NCBI RefSeq assembly: GCF_011761945.1
Contig: NZ_JAASQV010000006.1
Span: 62,001-126,000 of the forward strand
Length of the DNA: 64,000 nt
From: Sphingomonas leidyi
GTDB taxonomy: Bacteria > Pseudomonadota > Alphaproteobacteria > Sphingomonadales > Sphingomonadaceae
Direction of reading: 5' to 3'
Below are positions 7,813 through 16,884 of this stretch, in pieces. The position numbers and the translations under genes were made by a program. Numbering within the stretch: the first letter of the stretch is position 1; each line of letters begins with the position of its first letter. A model generated the notes under the pieces. That model did no database searches. It saw only the letters and a program-made list of their open reading frames with translations, and had not been told where the DNA came from.

Positions 7813-8612
7813 CGGCTATCTATGCCTTAGGCAGCGCCGCAGCTGGCACGATCCTCATGTCTCGGATCAGTTGCATCCTGAGCCGGATGATCGGCGCTTG
7901 CCTGGTGACGCTTGCGGTCTTCCTGTTCGCGCCGCCGGCGTGGGCCGATCAGACGATCATGGCCGCTGACAGCGCGCAGGTGGACTGCCAGGCGTCCGCC
8001 AAGGATTTGACCCGCATCAGTCTCGTCGAGGACGAGTTCGCTAGCGTGTCGAAGATCTCGACGGGTAACCCGCAGGACGACTTCTCGGTCGTAAACGAGC
8101 CGGTGCGCGGTGACATCTACCTCAGCGTGCCGGAGGGCTATAATCGTCCGGCGCTGTCGTTCTTCGGCACCACCAAGCGTGGCTACGTCTACAAGTTTGT
8201 GTGCCGGATCGCCGGAGATCAGGCCGCCCAGGTGTTTGTGTCGAATCCCGCGATCGCCAAAGAGAAGGCGGCCGAGGCATCGCCACAGCAGGTCGCTGCC
8301 GGCCCGCAGGATGCGGCGGTCGAGCTTGTTCAGGCCATGTACTCGAATAGCGTCGCGGACGGCTACGAGATGCGCCAACGGGCCCTGAAGCCGGTCTACG
8401 TGGGCAAGCTGAAGGTCCAGATGATCGCGGAATATCGCGGCCAGGACCTCACCGGCAAGGTGCTGCGCATCGAGAACACCGGCGATGCACCGACCGAGTT
8501 GACGGAACGCACGGTCGCGCCGGCCAGCGCGCTCGCCGTTTCGATCGCCGAGCCCAGGCTCGCCCCGGGGAAGGTCACCACGGCCTACCTCGTCTCCCAG
8601 AACGTGAGGTAA
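7809..8612 (+). CDS. traK: Type-F conjugative transfer secretin TraK
   Basis: 267 residues from the ATG overlapping traE; an internal ATG at 7857 would give a better signal peptide (hydrophobic core LVTLAVFLFA, cleavage at AWA). Following are the TraK-type beta-rich secretin part with VDCQASAKDLTRISLVEDEF, and a C-terminal domain with VYVGKLKVQMIAEYRGQDL and GxVxRIxNTG. TraK is the VirB9-like outer ring protein held by the lipoprotein TraV and reaching TraB. Length is near the 242 of F TraK. Confidence 0.85.
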   Translation: MTAIYALGSAAAGTILMSRISCILSRMIGACLVTLAVFLFAPPAWADQTIMAADSAQVDCQASAKDLTRISLVEDEFASVSKISTGNPQDDFSVVNEPVRGDIYLSVPEGYNRPALSFFGTTKRGYVYKFVCRIAGDQAAQVFVSNPAIAKEKAAEASPQQVAAGPQDAAVELVQAMYSNSVADGYEMRQRALKPVYVGKLKVQMIAEYRGQDLTGKVLRIENTGDAPTELTERTVAPASALAVSIAEPRLAPGKVTTAYLVSQNVR

Positions 8613-8615
8613 ACC

Positions 8616-9935
8616 ATGGCCTTTGCGGACATCTTCAATCGTAAGCGCAAGCCGCTCGACGAGGCCGAAGGGGAGAGCGTCTCGCCGGTCGGCGGCGAGC
8701 TCGCCGGAAACGAAGCGGTTCGCCGCAAGCAGCGGATGCTGCTCGCCGGCGCCGGTGGTGTGGGGTTGCTCCTTTCCTCGCTTTGGATCTTCAGCAGCGA
8801 CGACGGCGCAAAGACCGCGGACGGCGACGACGCGGAGAAAGTCGAGGTCTCCACCAAGGATCTCGTCAATCGCAATCTCTCCCAGCAGGAGTGGATGGCA
8901 CTCTCGGAAAACCGCTTCGCCTCGACGGAGAACCAGCTCAAATCGGTGAATGGCCAGACGGCGCGCGTCGACAACCTCGCTGAGCAGATCGAAGCGCTGA
9001 AAGGCCAGAACCAGGCGATGCAGGCCGATGGGCAGCGGGTGCTCTCGGCGTATCAGGCGGAGAACGAGCAGCTTCGCAAGCAGCTGAATGAGCGCCCGAC
9101 GGCGCCTCCGCCTCCCCCCGGCCCCTCGGCGATGTATGGTCCCAATGGGCCACAGGCGTACCAGCGACCCGATGCGGCGGCAGCCGCTGCGATGCCGGTG
9201 GGCCGGTCCGCCGAGGTCAAGATGGTCAGCTTTTCGACGGGCGACGCAGGCACCGCGTCCAAGGTTGCAAAGGGCAACACGGTCTACACTGATAGTCCGA
9301 ACTATCTACCGCCCAACAGCTTTGCCTCGGCCAAGGTGATCGTCGGCGTCGATGCGGCAGCCGGAGTGAATAGCCAAACAGACCCGCTCCCGGTCGTACT
9401 GCGCATCACCGGTCCGGCGCGATCTGTGCTGCAGAACGGCAAGCTCCTCACGACCAAGATCCAGGGCTGCCTCATCAACGGCGCAGCGCGCGGGGAGCTT
9501 TCGAGCGAGAAGGTTTACGTCAAGCTGCAGAAGATGACCTGCCCGCAGCCCGGCGGGCGCTATGCGGTTTCCGAGGTCAAAGGCTTCATCGCCTTCGGTG
9601 GCAAGACCGGCGTGCGTGGACGGGTCGTCTCTCGGGAAGGCGGCCTCGTCAGCCAAGCGTTCATCGCCGGCCTGGTCGGCGGTTTCGGGCGCGGCTTTTC
9701 GGCGAACGCCAATTCCTTCCTGACGCAGCCCAACGTGACCGTGAACGGTCAGCGTCAGAAGCTCGGGCTCGGAGACATTGCTCAAGGTGGGTTCGGGGAA
9801 GGCGTCGCCCAGAGCGGGGACATGGTCTCGAAATATCTGATCGAGCGCGCCGAGCAATATCAGCCGGTGATCGAGATGCCGACCGGCATCGATGTCGAAA
9901 TCGTCTTCCTGGAGGGTGTCTATGTTCGGAATTGA
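8616..9935 (+). CDS. traB: Type IV secretion scaffold TraB (VirB10-like)
   Basis: 439 residues. Cytosolic N-terminus, one membrane helix at ~44-61, a predicted coiled coil (~90-155, Gln/Glu/Leu-rich), a Pro-rich linker (APPPPPGPSAMYGP, ~167-180), and a C-terminal beta-barrel domain from ~205 containing LPPNSFASAKVIVGVDA, PVVLRITGPA, KIQGCLINGAA and GRVVSREGG, all typical of TrbI/VirB10 proteins. It spans the periplasm to connect inner and outer membrane rings. It ends overlapping the dsbC start. Confidence 0.88.
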   Translation: MAFADIFNRKRKPLDEAEGESVSPVGGELAGNEAVRRKQRMLLAGAGGVGLLLSSLWIFSSDDGAKTADGDDAEKVEVSTKDLVNRNLSQQEWMALSENRFASTENQLKSVNGQTARVDNLAEQIEALKGQNQAMQADGQRVLSAYQAENEQLRKQLNERPTAPPPPPGPSAMYGPNGPQAYQRPDAAAAAAMPVGRSAEVKMVSFSTGDAGTASKVAKGNTVYTDSPNYLPPNSFASAKVIVGVDAAAGVNSQTDPLPVVLRITGPARSVLQNGKLLTTKIQGCLINGAARGELSSEKVYVKLQKMTCPQPGGRYAVSEVKGFIAFGGKTGVRGRVVSREGGLVSQAFIAGLVGGFGRGFSANANSFLTQPNVTVNGQRQKLGLGDIAQGGFGEGVAQSGDMVSKYLIERAEQYQPVIEMPTGIDVEIVFLEGVYVRN

Positions 9936-10791
9936 TCGTCTGCGCCGGCGCTTGTCACCGAAAGCCATGATGGTGCTGGCCGTGCCGCTCGTGGGAGTCG
10001 CCAGCGTTGCCGTCGCTGCACAGATCGCCAGCCCGGGCAGCGTAGAGGTGGCCAGTCTCCTGAAGACCAGGCTGCCCAAGACGCCGCTAACCAAGGTCGA
10101 CTGCGAGAAGGTCAAGGGGCTTTGCGAGGTAACCGCTGGAGCGAACCTCTTCTATGTCGACACCAAGGCCCGCTACCTCATCATCGGCCGGGTCTATGAC
10201 ATGGAGACGCGGCAGGATCTCACCGCCGCCCGACTCCTCGAAATAAATCCTGATATGCTGGTGGGCGGGGCTGCGAAAGCCAATGCCGCCGCGGCGGAGG
10301 GAGACGAAGAATCACCGATCTCGCCGACTAAGGGCCGGGTCGAGAAGGCGTCGCTCCCGGTTCGGCCCGCCACCCTTTCGCTTGATGGCCTGCCGAAGGA
10401 CGGCGCGATAGTGTGGGGCAATCCTGCGGGGCAGACGGTCACCGTCTTCACCGACTTCCGCTGCGGCTACTGCCGGGCCCTTACGAACGTGCTGCGCAGC
10501 ATGAATGTGCGGGTCGTGGAGCGGCCTATCTCCGTTCTGGGTAGCCGCGACATCGCCGATCGCGTCTATTGCGCGAAGAACCGGGAGGAGGCGCTCCACG
10601 CCGCCTATGCAGGCGAACCGTTCAAGGGCGGCGCGTCGTGCGATACCTCCGGCCTCGACGCGAACGAAGCGTTCGCACACAAGCATGGCCTGACCGGGAC
10701 GCCGGTGATCGTCCGGAGCGATGGCGCGGTCCTCGAGGGCTATCGCCCCAAGGAGTTCCTGCTCAGCTGGTTCAAGGACGCGCGGTCGTGA
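9922..10791 (+). CDS. dsbC: DsbC-like thiol:disulfide interchange protein of the transfer operon
   Basis: 289 residues from the ATG at 9922, inside the last codons of traB with GGAGGG upstream. N-terminal membrane anchor/signal (~15-33), a DsbC-type dimerisation region with VDCEKVKGLCEV and AKYLIIGRVYDMETRQDLT-like strands, a low-complexity linker (~115-150), and a thioredoxin fold with CGYC at 181-184 (DFRCGYCRAL) and cis-Pro in GTPVIV. Probably shuffles disulfides in the Cys-rich TraN, TraU and TraV. The stop overlaps the traV GTG (GTGA). Confidence 0.85.
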   Translation: MFGIDRLRRRLSPKAMMVLAVPLVGVASVAVAAQIASPGSVEVASLLKTRLPKTPLTKVDCEKVKGLCEVTAGANLFYVDTKARYLIIGRVYDMETRQDLTAARLLEINPDMLVGGAAKANAAAAEGDEESPISPTKGRVEKASLPVRPATLSLDGLPKDGAIVWGNPAGQTVTVFTDFRCGYCRALTNVLRSMNVRVVERPISVLGSRDIADRVYCAKNREEALHAAYAGEPFKGGASCDTSGLDANEAFAHKHGLTGTPVIVRSDGAVLEGYRPKEFLLSWFKDARS

Positions 10792-11834
10792 GCGCCCGCG
10801 TACGCTCGTGCCGCTCCGCCCTGTGCGTCGCAGGCCTGTTGGCAATGACGGGGTGCGCGACCCTCGGTGGCAACGTCAAGGGCAGTTTCTCGTGCCAAGC
10901 GCCCGACGGGATTTGCGCGCCCTCCTCGACGATCGACGATCGCGCGCTGGCGATGATCTCGGGCGAGGCAGGTGACGTGATGATCCCGGCCGGACCATAT
11001 CAGGCGCCACGTTCGCCGCGAGCAACCCGTACCGCGCTCGCGCCGGCCCCGGTCGCGGCCGGCGAACCGGCCGCGGCCCGCACGCGGGAGAAGGTGCTTC
11101 GGATCGTCTTCCAGCCTTATGTCGACGAGCGCGGCCGCCTCCACGAGGCCAGCGCGGTTCACACCGTGGTGCAGTCCGAATGGCAGGCACAGGCGCTCGC
11201 CGACGCAAGACCCATCCCCGACCGCAATGCCGCAACAGCCGAGCCTGCGCAGCTGAGCCTCGTCGAGGCCGTCGATCGTCAGGCGTCGGGTACGGTCGAT
11301 GTCGCCGCGTTTGATCCCAATCTGCCAGATCCCGCCGTTGTGGCTGCGGCTCGCGCGCGAGGAACGGACCCGGTTGCCGCGATCAAGGCTGACGTCGCGA
11401 AGCGTCTGACAGCGAAGCCGGAGCGGAGCACCGCCCGGTCGAACGTAGCTGTCTCCGATGATGCTCGAGTGTCTTCGGGCGCATCGACGACCGCAGCGGC
11501 GGCTTTGGCTCCGCCGCCCGGCGGCGTCGAGGCCAAGCCTCCTTTGGACCCCGCCCGAGGCGCCGCGGCCCCGCCGCCGGCCGTGAATAGTCAGACTTCA
11601 TCGCAGACGCCGGACGCGAAGCGCGCTGCGCTGGAAGGTGTCGGCAAGGCCAGCTCGGGCGTCGAGGCGATGGCCCGCGTGAAGGCGAGCCAAGCCTATG
11701 AAGACGCCCAAGCCCGCCTGGAGGGCGCGGCGCAGGATGCTGCGACTAGCACCGAGACGCCGGGCCTGAAGCCGCTGACCAGCCCCACCATTCGCGCCGC
11801 GAGCTTTCCGGCGTCCGTCCCGGAGGACAAGTGA
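10788..11834 (+). CDS. traV: Type IV conjugative transfer lipoprotein TraV
   Basis: Start chosen at GTG 10788, overlapping the dsbC stop; the frame is open further upstream but only inside dsbC. The 348-residue protein has a lipoprotein signal ending LLAMTGC, then GGNVKGSFSCQAPDGICAPSS, the Cys-containing TraV core, and KVLRIVFQPYVDERGRLHEASAVHTVV. The C-terminal ~200 residues are Ala/Pro-rich and without clear fold, making it about twice as long as F TraV (171). TraV anchors TraK to the outer membrane. Confidence 0.85.
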   Translation: MSARVRSCRSALCVAGLLAMTGCATLGGNVKGSFSCQAPDGICAPSSTIDDRALAMISGEAGDVMIPAGPYQAPRSPRATRTALAPAPVAAGEPAAARTREKVLRIVFQPYVDERGRLHEASAVHTVVQSEWQAQALADARPIPDRNAATAEPAQLSLVEAVDRQASGTVDVAAFDPNLPDPAVVAAARARGTDPVAAIKADVAKRLTAKPERSTARSNVAVSDDARVSSGASTTAAAALAPPPGGVEAKPPLDPARGAAAPPPAVNSQTSSQTPDAKRAALEGVGKASSGVEAMARVKASQAYEDAQARLEGAAQDAATSTETPGLKPLTSPTIRAASFPASVPEDK

Positions 11835-11835
11835 G

Positions 11836-14427
11836 ATGAGCGGCAAGCCCGGCTTGTTCGACAACCTGCTGTCAGGGGTGTTTGGCGACAGCAAGCGCCC
11901 GGATGCGCAGCGGCCGGATCTGGCGGTGCCGATGCTCGCCCATTGGCTGCCGTATCGGAGCTACGATCCCAAGACCGGCATCTTCTACAACTCCTCGTCC
12001 CGCGGCTTCGTAATCGAGGTCTCGCCCTTGGTCGGGGCCGATGAGCGCACTGGCGAGATACTCACCCAGTTTCTCTCGGAAGGGATTCCAGCGCCGGGTT
12101 GTTTGCAGTTCCACGACTGGATGAGTCCGCGTGTCGGCGAGCGGCTCTCGAAATGGTATCTGCCACGCTATTCCGCGAGCGGCGTCTACGAGCGGATGGC
12201 CAAGCATCGCGTCGACTTCCTAACCGAAGGGGTCTGGAAGTCGCTCTCGGCCGACGCGCCATTCTGTCTGCGCAACCATCGCGTCGCGATCTCCTATTCG
12301 ACACCTGAAAGCTCGAGCGTTTCGAACGAGGAGATCGTCGCCGTGATGGACGGCCTGGTCTCCGTGCTCGGCTCGATCGGTGTCTCGGCGCGTAAGATGG
12401 ACCCGATTGCGCTGATAGGCTGGATCGACGACATCACCTCGCCGACCACCGCGGCAGGCGAGGACGTGGTCAGCTACAACCCGCTCGACCCGATCGCCGA
12501 CCAGGCGGTCCGGCGCGACATCGAGATGCGCGTCGATCCGGACCGGATCCTGCTGCGGACGGAGCGCTTCCGCCCAACCGGCAAGGAGGTCGATGGTGCG
12601 CCAGAGATCGGCGAGATCTACCCCGACGTCTTCGACGTGCGCTCCTTCTCGGTTCGCAATTTGCCGCAGCGCTGGGCGCCTTGGGATTGCGCACGGCTGA
12701 TCGGCGACATGTTTGCCGACAAGCTGCGGATGCCGTGCCCGGTAGCGACGAACCTTTGTTTGGATTTTCCCGATCCGCAGGCGTCCAACAACAAAGCCAG
12801 CTTCAAGTTCATGCGGACCACGAGCCTGGCAGACTCCAAGTCCGCCCGGTTCCTGCCCCAGCTCCGCGATCAGTCGCAGGAGTGGAAGTTCGTCAACGAC
12901 GAGATCCGACAGGGGCGCAAGCTGGTGCGCCTGTTCTACAGTGTCACCTCCTTCTCCCCGAAGGGCAGGGGGGACTCGAACGAACGCATCCTGAAATCCG
13001 TCTACCGGGCAGCGGGATGGGACCTGCTCGACGATCGCTATCTGCAGGTCATGGGGCTGCTCTGCGCCATGCCCATGACGATGGCGAACGGCCTCTCGCG
13101 GGATCTCGAGCGCATGAAGCGCATGCGGACGATGCTGAGCACGACCGCGGCAAACCTTGCGCCGATCCAGGGCGAATATCTGGGCGGTCACACGCCGCAC
13201 CTGCTGCTGATCGGGCGGCGCGGCCAGCCCTTCTTCTGGAGCCCGTTCGAGAACGCCGCCGGCAACCACAATGTCGCGGTATTCGGGAAGAGCGGCAGCG
13301 GTAAGTCCGTCGCACTGCAGGAGCTATGTGCATCGCTGTGCGGCGCGGGGTCCAAGGTCGTCGTGATCGACGATGGCCGGTCGTTCGAGCACTCGGCCAA
13401 GCTGCAAGGCGGCGCCTTCGTCGAATTCACGATGTCGAGCGGCTTCTGTCTGAACCCATTCTCGATGATCGACGAGCGGCAGGCGGCCGAGGACGAGGAC
13501 TATCTTCTCGACTGCATGGCAATGCTCAAGGCGATCGTGAACCAGATGTCCCGACACATCGACCGGCTGACCGACACCGAACGAGGCCTGATCGACGGTG
13601 CCGTCAACCGGGTCTGGGAGGCCAGCGGCCGGAACGGCTCGATCGACGACGTCATCGCGGCATTGAACGATACCGGCAACGAGCTGGCATCCCACCTTGC
13701 GATCGCGATGATGCCGTTTTCCAGTGCGGGCACCTACGGCAAGTTCTTCAAGGGCGAGGTCTCGTTCGAGCTGCAGGCGCAGCTCACCGTCTTCGAGCTG
13801 TCCGACCTGTCGTCGCGCGAGGAACTCCGCAGCGTCGTCCTGACGGCGATCATGTTCATGTCGCAGCAGATGATGCGCAAGGTCGATCGCTCGATCCCCA
13901 AGGCGCTGCTCCTCGACGAAGCCTGGCAGATGCTGCGCGGCGGGGCGATGGCGGACTTCATCGAGACCTATGCGCGCACCTGCCGCAAATATGGCGCCTC
14001 GCTGGTCACCGCGACGCAATCGCTCAACGACTATTACAAATCAGCCGGCTCGATCGCGGCGCTCGAGAATAGCGACTGGTTCGTCATCCTCCAGCAGAAG
14101 CCAGAGACGATCGCGGACTTCAAGAAGCACGATCGCTTCGAGATGGATGATTACACGGACGCGTTGCTCCGGTCTCTGAAGCGCAACGGGTTCGAATATT
14201 CGGACATCATGATCAAGGGGCCGGATACCCTGGCCGTCGGCCGACTTGTCCTCGACCCTTTCTCCGCGGCGCTCTTCTCGTCGAGCCCCCGCACGTTCGC
14301 CGCCATCGAGGAGATGGTCGCGGACGGACTCACCATGGACGAGGCGATCGAGCGGATCGCGTTTCCCAACAACCCCGAGAAATGGGCGACGCCCGCCGAA
14401 GATCCGGCGGCGATCGCGGCGGAGTGA
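11836..14427 (+). CDS. traC: Type IV secretion ATPase TraC (VirB4 family)
   Basis: 863 residues (F TraC: 875). N-terminal TraC-specific domain, then an ATPase domain with Walker A GKSGSGKS near residue 483 and Walker B ALLLDEAWQML near 690, followed by ATQSLNDYY and the C-terminal KHDRFEMDDYTDALLRSLK region. Peripheral inner-membrane ATPase energising pilus assembly and retraction. ATG two bases after the traV stop and preceded by GGACAAG. No missing catalytic residue noted. Confidence 0.92.
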   Translation: MSGKPGLFDNLLSGVFGDSKRPDAQRPDLAVPMLAHWLPYRSYDPKTGIFYNSSSRGFVIEVSPLVGADERTGEILTQFLSEGIPAPGCLQFHDWMSPRVGERLSKWYLPRYSASGVYERMAKHRVDFLTEGVWKSLSADAPFCLRNHRVAISYSTPESSSVSNEEIVAVMDGLVSVLGSIGVSARKMDPIALIGWIDDITSPTTAAGEDVVSYNPLDPIADQAVRRDIEMRVDPDRILLRTERFRPTGKEVDGAPEIGEIYPDVFDVRSFSVRNLPQRWAPWDCARLIGDMFADKLRMPCPVATNLCLDFPDPQASNNKASFKFMRTTSLADSKSARFLPQLRDQSQEWKFVNDEIRQGRKLVRLFYSVTSFSPKGRGDSNERILKSVYRAAGWDLLDDRYLQVMGLLCAMPMTMANGLSRDLERMKRMRTMLSTTAANLAPIQGEYLGGHTPHLLLIGRRGQPFFWSPFENAAGNHNVAVFGKSGSGKSVALQELCASLCGAGSKVVVIDDGRSFEHSAKLQGGAFVEFTMSSGFCLNPFSMIDERQAAEDEDYLLDCMAMLKAIVNQMSRHIDRLTDTERGLIDGAVNRVWEASGRNGSIDDVIAALNDTGNELASHLAIAMMPFSSAGTYGKFFKGEVSFELQAQLTVFELSDLSSREELRSVVLTAIMFMSQQMMRKVDRSIPKALLLDEAWQMLRGGAMADFIETYARTCRKYGASLVTATQSLNDYYKSAGSIAALENSDWFVILQQKPETIADFKKHDRFEMDDYTDALLRSLKRNGFEYSDIMIKGPDTLAVGRLVLDPFSAALFSSSPRTFAAIEEMVADGLTMDEAIERIAFPNNPEKWATPAEDPAAIAAE

Positions 14428-14430
14428 ACG

Positions 14431-14790
14431 ATGGCGACGATCCAAGCCCAAGCCGAACCCGGCACCACCGCGCAGAGGCGTAAGATCGACGTCCGCTTCC
14501 TGCTCTACTTCTACCTCCACATGGCAGGGTTTCTCGCCTCGACCCTGCTCATGACCTGGGGGCTGTTAGTCCTCTTCTTCCTCGCGATCGGCGGTCTCTC
14601 GTTCGACGGGATGATGCACCAGCTCAACAATATGGCGAGCCGTTATGTCGCCGCCGATGCGGCGCGCGTGGAGTCGTTCAAGCACGTCCTCGTCGTCGCG
14701 CACATGCTGCTTGCCACCGCGATCATCGTGTTCCGCCGCAACAGCATCCTGCCCTCGCGCGACCCCAAGCGGAGCAACGTCAATGGCTGA
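14431..14790 (+). CDS. Small membrane protein of the transfer operon (119 aa)
   Basis: Starts three bases after traC and its stop overlaps the trbI ATG, so it is clearly part of the operon. Cytosolic N-terminus, two or three membrane helices (~24-55, ~85-100), short basic C-terminus. No F-plasmid counterpart recognised; it may be a local addition to the inner-membrane complex. Confidence 0.7.
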   Translation: MATIQAQAEPGTTAQRRKIDVRFLLYFYLHMAGFLASTLLMTWGLLVLFFLAIGGLSFDGMMHQLNNMASRYVAADAARVESFKHVLVVAHMLLATAIIVFRRNSILPSRDPKRSNVNG

Positions 14791-15445
14791 TCAGCCCGAA
14801 CTCGACCTTCCCCCGCCTGTCGTTGCGTCCGCACCCGCCGCGGCCTCCCGCGCGCGCCGCGGCTTCGCCGGGTTTACAAGGGCTCAGTTGCTGATCGGCC
14901 TCACACTCATCCTGGCGCTGGTCTGGTCGATGTGGGTCACGAAGGCGCTCATCGCCCCACGCGAGGAACACATCGTCAAGGCGAGCCTGTCCAACATCGT
15001 CGGCGAGTATGTGTCCGCACAGGCCCGGTCGGCGTCGCCGCCTGCCCAGGTCGAGGCCGAGATGCGCGCCTTCATGTCGTCCCTCGACCACGAACTCCAG
15101 CGCCGCAGTGCGAGCGGCCAGGTGGTGCTGGTCGGTGAGGCGGTGCTGACCAAGAATGTGCCCGACATCACCGACAGCCTCAGAAAGGCTGTGTATGCGA
15201 GCGGGGTGCATCCGCCCAGGCAGGCGAGCGCGCAAGAACTCCAGCAGCTCCAGCAGCAAATGGCGCCTGCGGCGGCACCCCAGTTGTTTGCCGGACCTGC
15301 CGCCACGATCGACCCGATGGCTGCCGCGCCTCAAAACCTTGGCGCGCAGCCGGCGATGCCCGGTCGAATGCCAGCGGCACCGGCTGGCGTCCCAGGTGCT
15401 TCGATCTCGACCTTTGGAGGCCAAGATGGCGGCAACGGCCAATAG
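14783..15445 (+). CDS. trbI: F-type conjugation protein TrbI
   Basis: ATG at 14783 overlaps the preceding stop; an in-frame extension upstream is shadow sequence. 220 residues: Pro/Ala-rich cytosolic tail, one membrane helix (~38-55), a coiled segment and VVLVGEAVLTKNVPDITDSLRKAVY, the conserved TrbI (F-type) ending that in F occurs in a protein of only 128 residues. The extra C-terminal ~70 residues are Gln/Pro/Ala-rich. In F, TrbI influences pilus outgrowth and retraction. Confidence 0.75.
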   Translation: MADQPELDLPPPVVASAPAAASRARRGFAGFTRAQLLIGLTLILALVWSMWVTKALIAPREEHIVKASLSNIVGEYVSAQARSASPPAQVEAEMRAFMSSLDHELQRRSASGQVVLVGEAVLTKNVPDITDSLRKAVYASGVHPPRQASAQELQQLQQQMAPAAAPQLFAGPAATIDPMAAAPQNLGAQPAMPGRMPAAPAGVPGASISTFGGQDGGNGQ

Positions 15446-15962
15446 CGCTCCTGCGCCAGCATGGCGGCCGCGCAAGCGGTTATGGGGGCTGTTGGGAGCC
15501 TTCGTCGTCGGCAGCTTCATTCTGGGCGCGATCAGCGACTGGCGGGACGATCATGCATTGCTGATCAACACGACAGACTCACTGCCGAACTGGGCATTCA
15601 TCATCCATCGCAACAAACTGCCGGCTCGTGGTGAGTATGTCTTTTTCGACCCACCGGCGAGCGATCTGGTGCGTGCGCATTTCGGTGCAAAGCCGCAGTT
15701 GTTCGGGAAGATCGTCTACGGCATGCCGGGAGACGTTGTTGCGCATTGGCATAGCGCTGTCACTGTCAACGGTCGGGTCGTCGCGTACACAAAGCCGAAA
15801 ACGAAATTGGGCGAGGCGCTGGCTATCGGCCCGAGCGGCGTGATCCCGGCCGGCTGCTATTATGTCGGTACGCCCCACAAGGACGGCTTCGACTCCCGTT
15901 ACGCCGCGATCGGCTTCGCGTGTCAGCGACAGATCGTGGGAACCGGGGAGGCGATCCTGTGA
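15426..15962 (+). CDS. S26-family signal peptidase of the conjugation system (TraF-type protease)
   Basis: 178 residues from the ATG at 15426. N-terminal membrane helix (~18-35), then TTDSLPNW with nucleophile Ser52 and LFGKIVYGMPGD with general base Lys95, the Ser/Lys pair of S26 peptidases such as RP4 TraF. Conserved end: GCYYVGTPHKDGFDSRYAAIGF. It may process the pilin or another envelope protein in place of host leader peptidase. It lies between trbI and traW, overlapping both. Not homologous to F TraF encoded later at 21144, so no symbol is given. Confidence 0.85.
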   Translation: MAATANSAPAPAWRPRKRLWGLLGAFVVGSFILGAISDWRDDHALLINTTDSLPNWAFIIHRNKLPARGEYVFFDPPASDLVRAHFGAKPQLFGKIVYGMPGDVVAHWHSAVTVNGRVVAYTKPKTKLGEALAIGPSGVIPAGCYYVGTPHKDGFDSRYAAIGFACQRQIVGTGEAIL

Positions 15963-16615
15963 TCCGCCTGTTGGCCCCGCTCGCCGGCATCGCCAGCTTG
16001 GGCGTGGCTGTGCTGCTCACGGGATCCGAGCGGGGCGAGGCACGGGATTTTGGTCAACTGGGGCAGACATATCCGGTCGTCGAGGCAGACTTGCTCTCGA
16101 CGATCGAGACCCGGCTCAAGCGAGCCCAGGCGACTGGTGAGATGGACCGCGTGAACGCGGCCTTTGCTAAGCGAGCGGAAGCCAAGGTCAGGCGGCCTTC
16201 GCCAGTGGCAGGGATTTCGCCGGCCGAGCTGGCGCGAACCTGGAATTATGATCCGACAATCACGCTCGAGCGCGAGATCCGGGATCATAAGGGGCAATTG
16301 ATCGCCGCCGCCGGCCAGAGGATCAATCCGCTCGACTTCGTGTCGATGCGCCAGACCCTGGTCTTCGTCGACGGCGACGACGCCGGGCAAGTCGATTGGG
16401 CGACGGAGCGCTTCACCGAGCTCAACGCGAAGATCATCTTCGTCAACGGCTCGCCGATCGAGTCCATGACGACGCGTAAGCGCCGGTTCTTCTTCGACCA
16501 GGAGGGTCGCCTCACCAGCAAGTTCGGCATCCGCCATACTCCGGCCGTCGTCTCGCAGGCTGGCAAGCTGCTCCAGATTTCCGAAACGGTCCTCAAATCC
16601 GGAGGCCGCAGCTGA
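15959..16615 (+). CDS. traW: Type-F conjugative transfer protein TraW
   Basis: GTG at 15959 overlaps the protease stop (GTGA). 218 residues: signal peptide (LAPLAGIASLGVAVLL), RDFGQLGQTYPVVEADLLSTIE typical of TraW, ARTWNYDPTITL and, near the end, LVFVDGDDAGQVDWA and FFDQEGRLTSKFGIRHTPAVVSQ. F TraW is 210 residues. Periplasmic partner of TrbC and TraU in pilus assembly; the TraW end resembles TrbC's thioredoxin-like tail. Confidence 0.87.
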   Translation: MIRLLAPLAGIASLGVAVLLTGSERGEARDFGQLGQTYPVVEADLLSTIETRLKRAQATGEMDRVNAAFAKRAEAKVRRPSPVAGISPAELARTWNYDPTITLEREIRDHKGQLIAAAGQRINPLDFVSMRQTLVFVDGDDAGQVDWATERFTELNAKIIFVNGSPIESMTTRKRRFFFDQEGRLTSKFGIRHTPAVVSQAGKLLQISETVLKSGGRS

Positions 16616-16884
16616 TGCCGTTGTGGCTCGATCTGCTGCGGACGCCGATGGCGGCTCCGGAGACGCGGGCACTGCGCCGCATGCGCCTGTTGTGGCAGGC
16701 CCTCTGCCTCTCGCTCGCCCTCGTCACAGCCTTCTTTGCGCAGGTCCACGCCATACTGGGACGCGCGGCGCCCTGCCTCGCGTTGGCGTTGCTCGTCGCA
16801 GCCGGGCTGTACACTTGGCTCTACCTTCACCGGAAGAATGCCGCCGACAACGCTTTCCTCGAGCGGATGGGGGAGGGGCGCTAA
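16615..16884 (+). CDS. Small membrane protein of the transfer operon (89 aa)
   Basis: Overlaps the stop of traW and the start of traU (TAATG). Two hydrophobic helices (~25-46 and ~50-68), basic N-terminus, short hydrophilic tail. No family recognised; the tight overlaps show it is translated with the operon. Confidence 0.65.
   Translation: MPLWLDLLRTPMAAPETRALRRMRLLWQALCLSLALVTAFFAQVHAILGRAAPCLALALLVAAGLYTWLYLHRKNAADNAFLERMGEGR

Noticed and set aside
12220..13269. 349-codon minus-strand frame
   Set aside because: Lies entirely antisense to traC; shadow frame.
15426..15962. Calling the S26 protease gene F-type traF
   Set aside because: It has a Ser/Lys protease motif like RP4 TraF; the F-type TraF is the separate thioredoxin-like gene at 21144.
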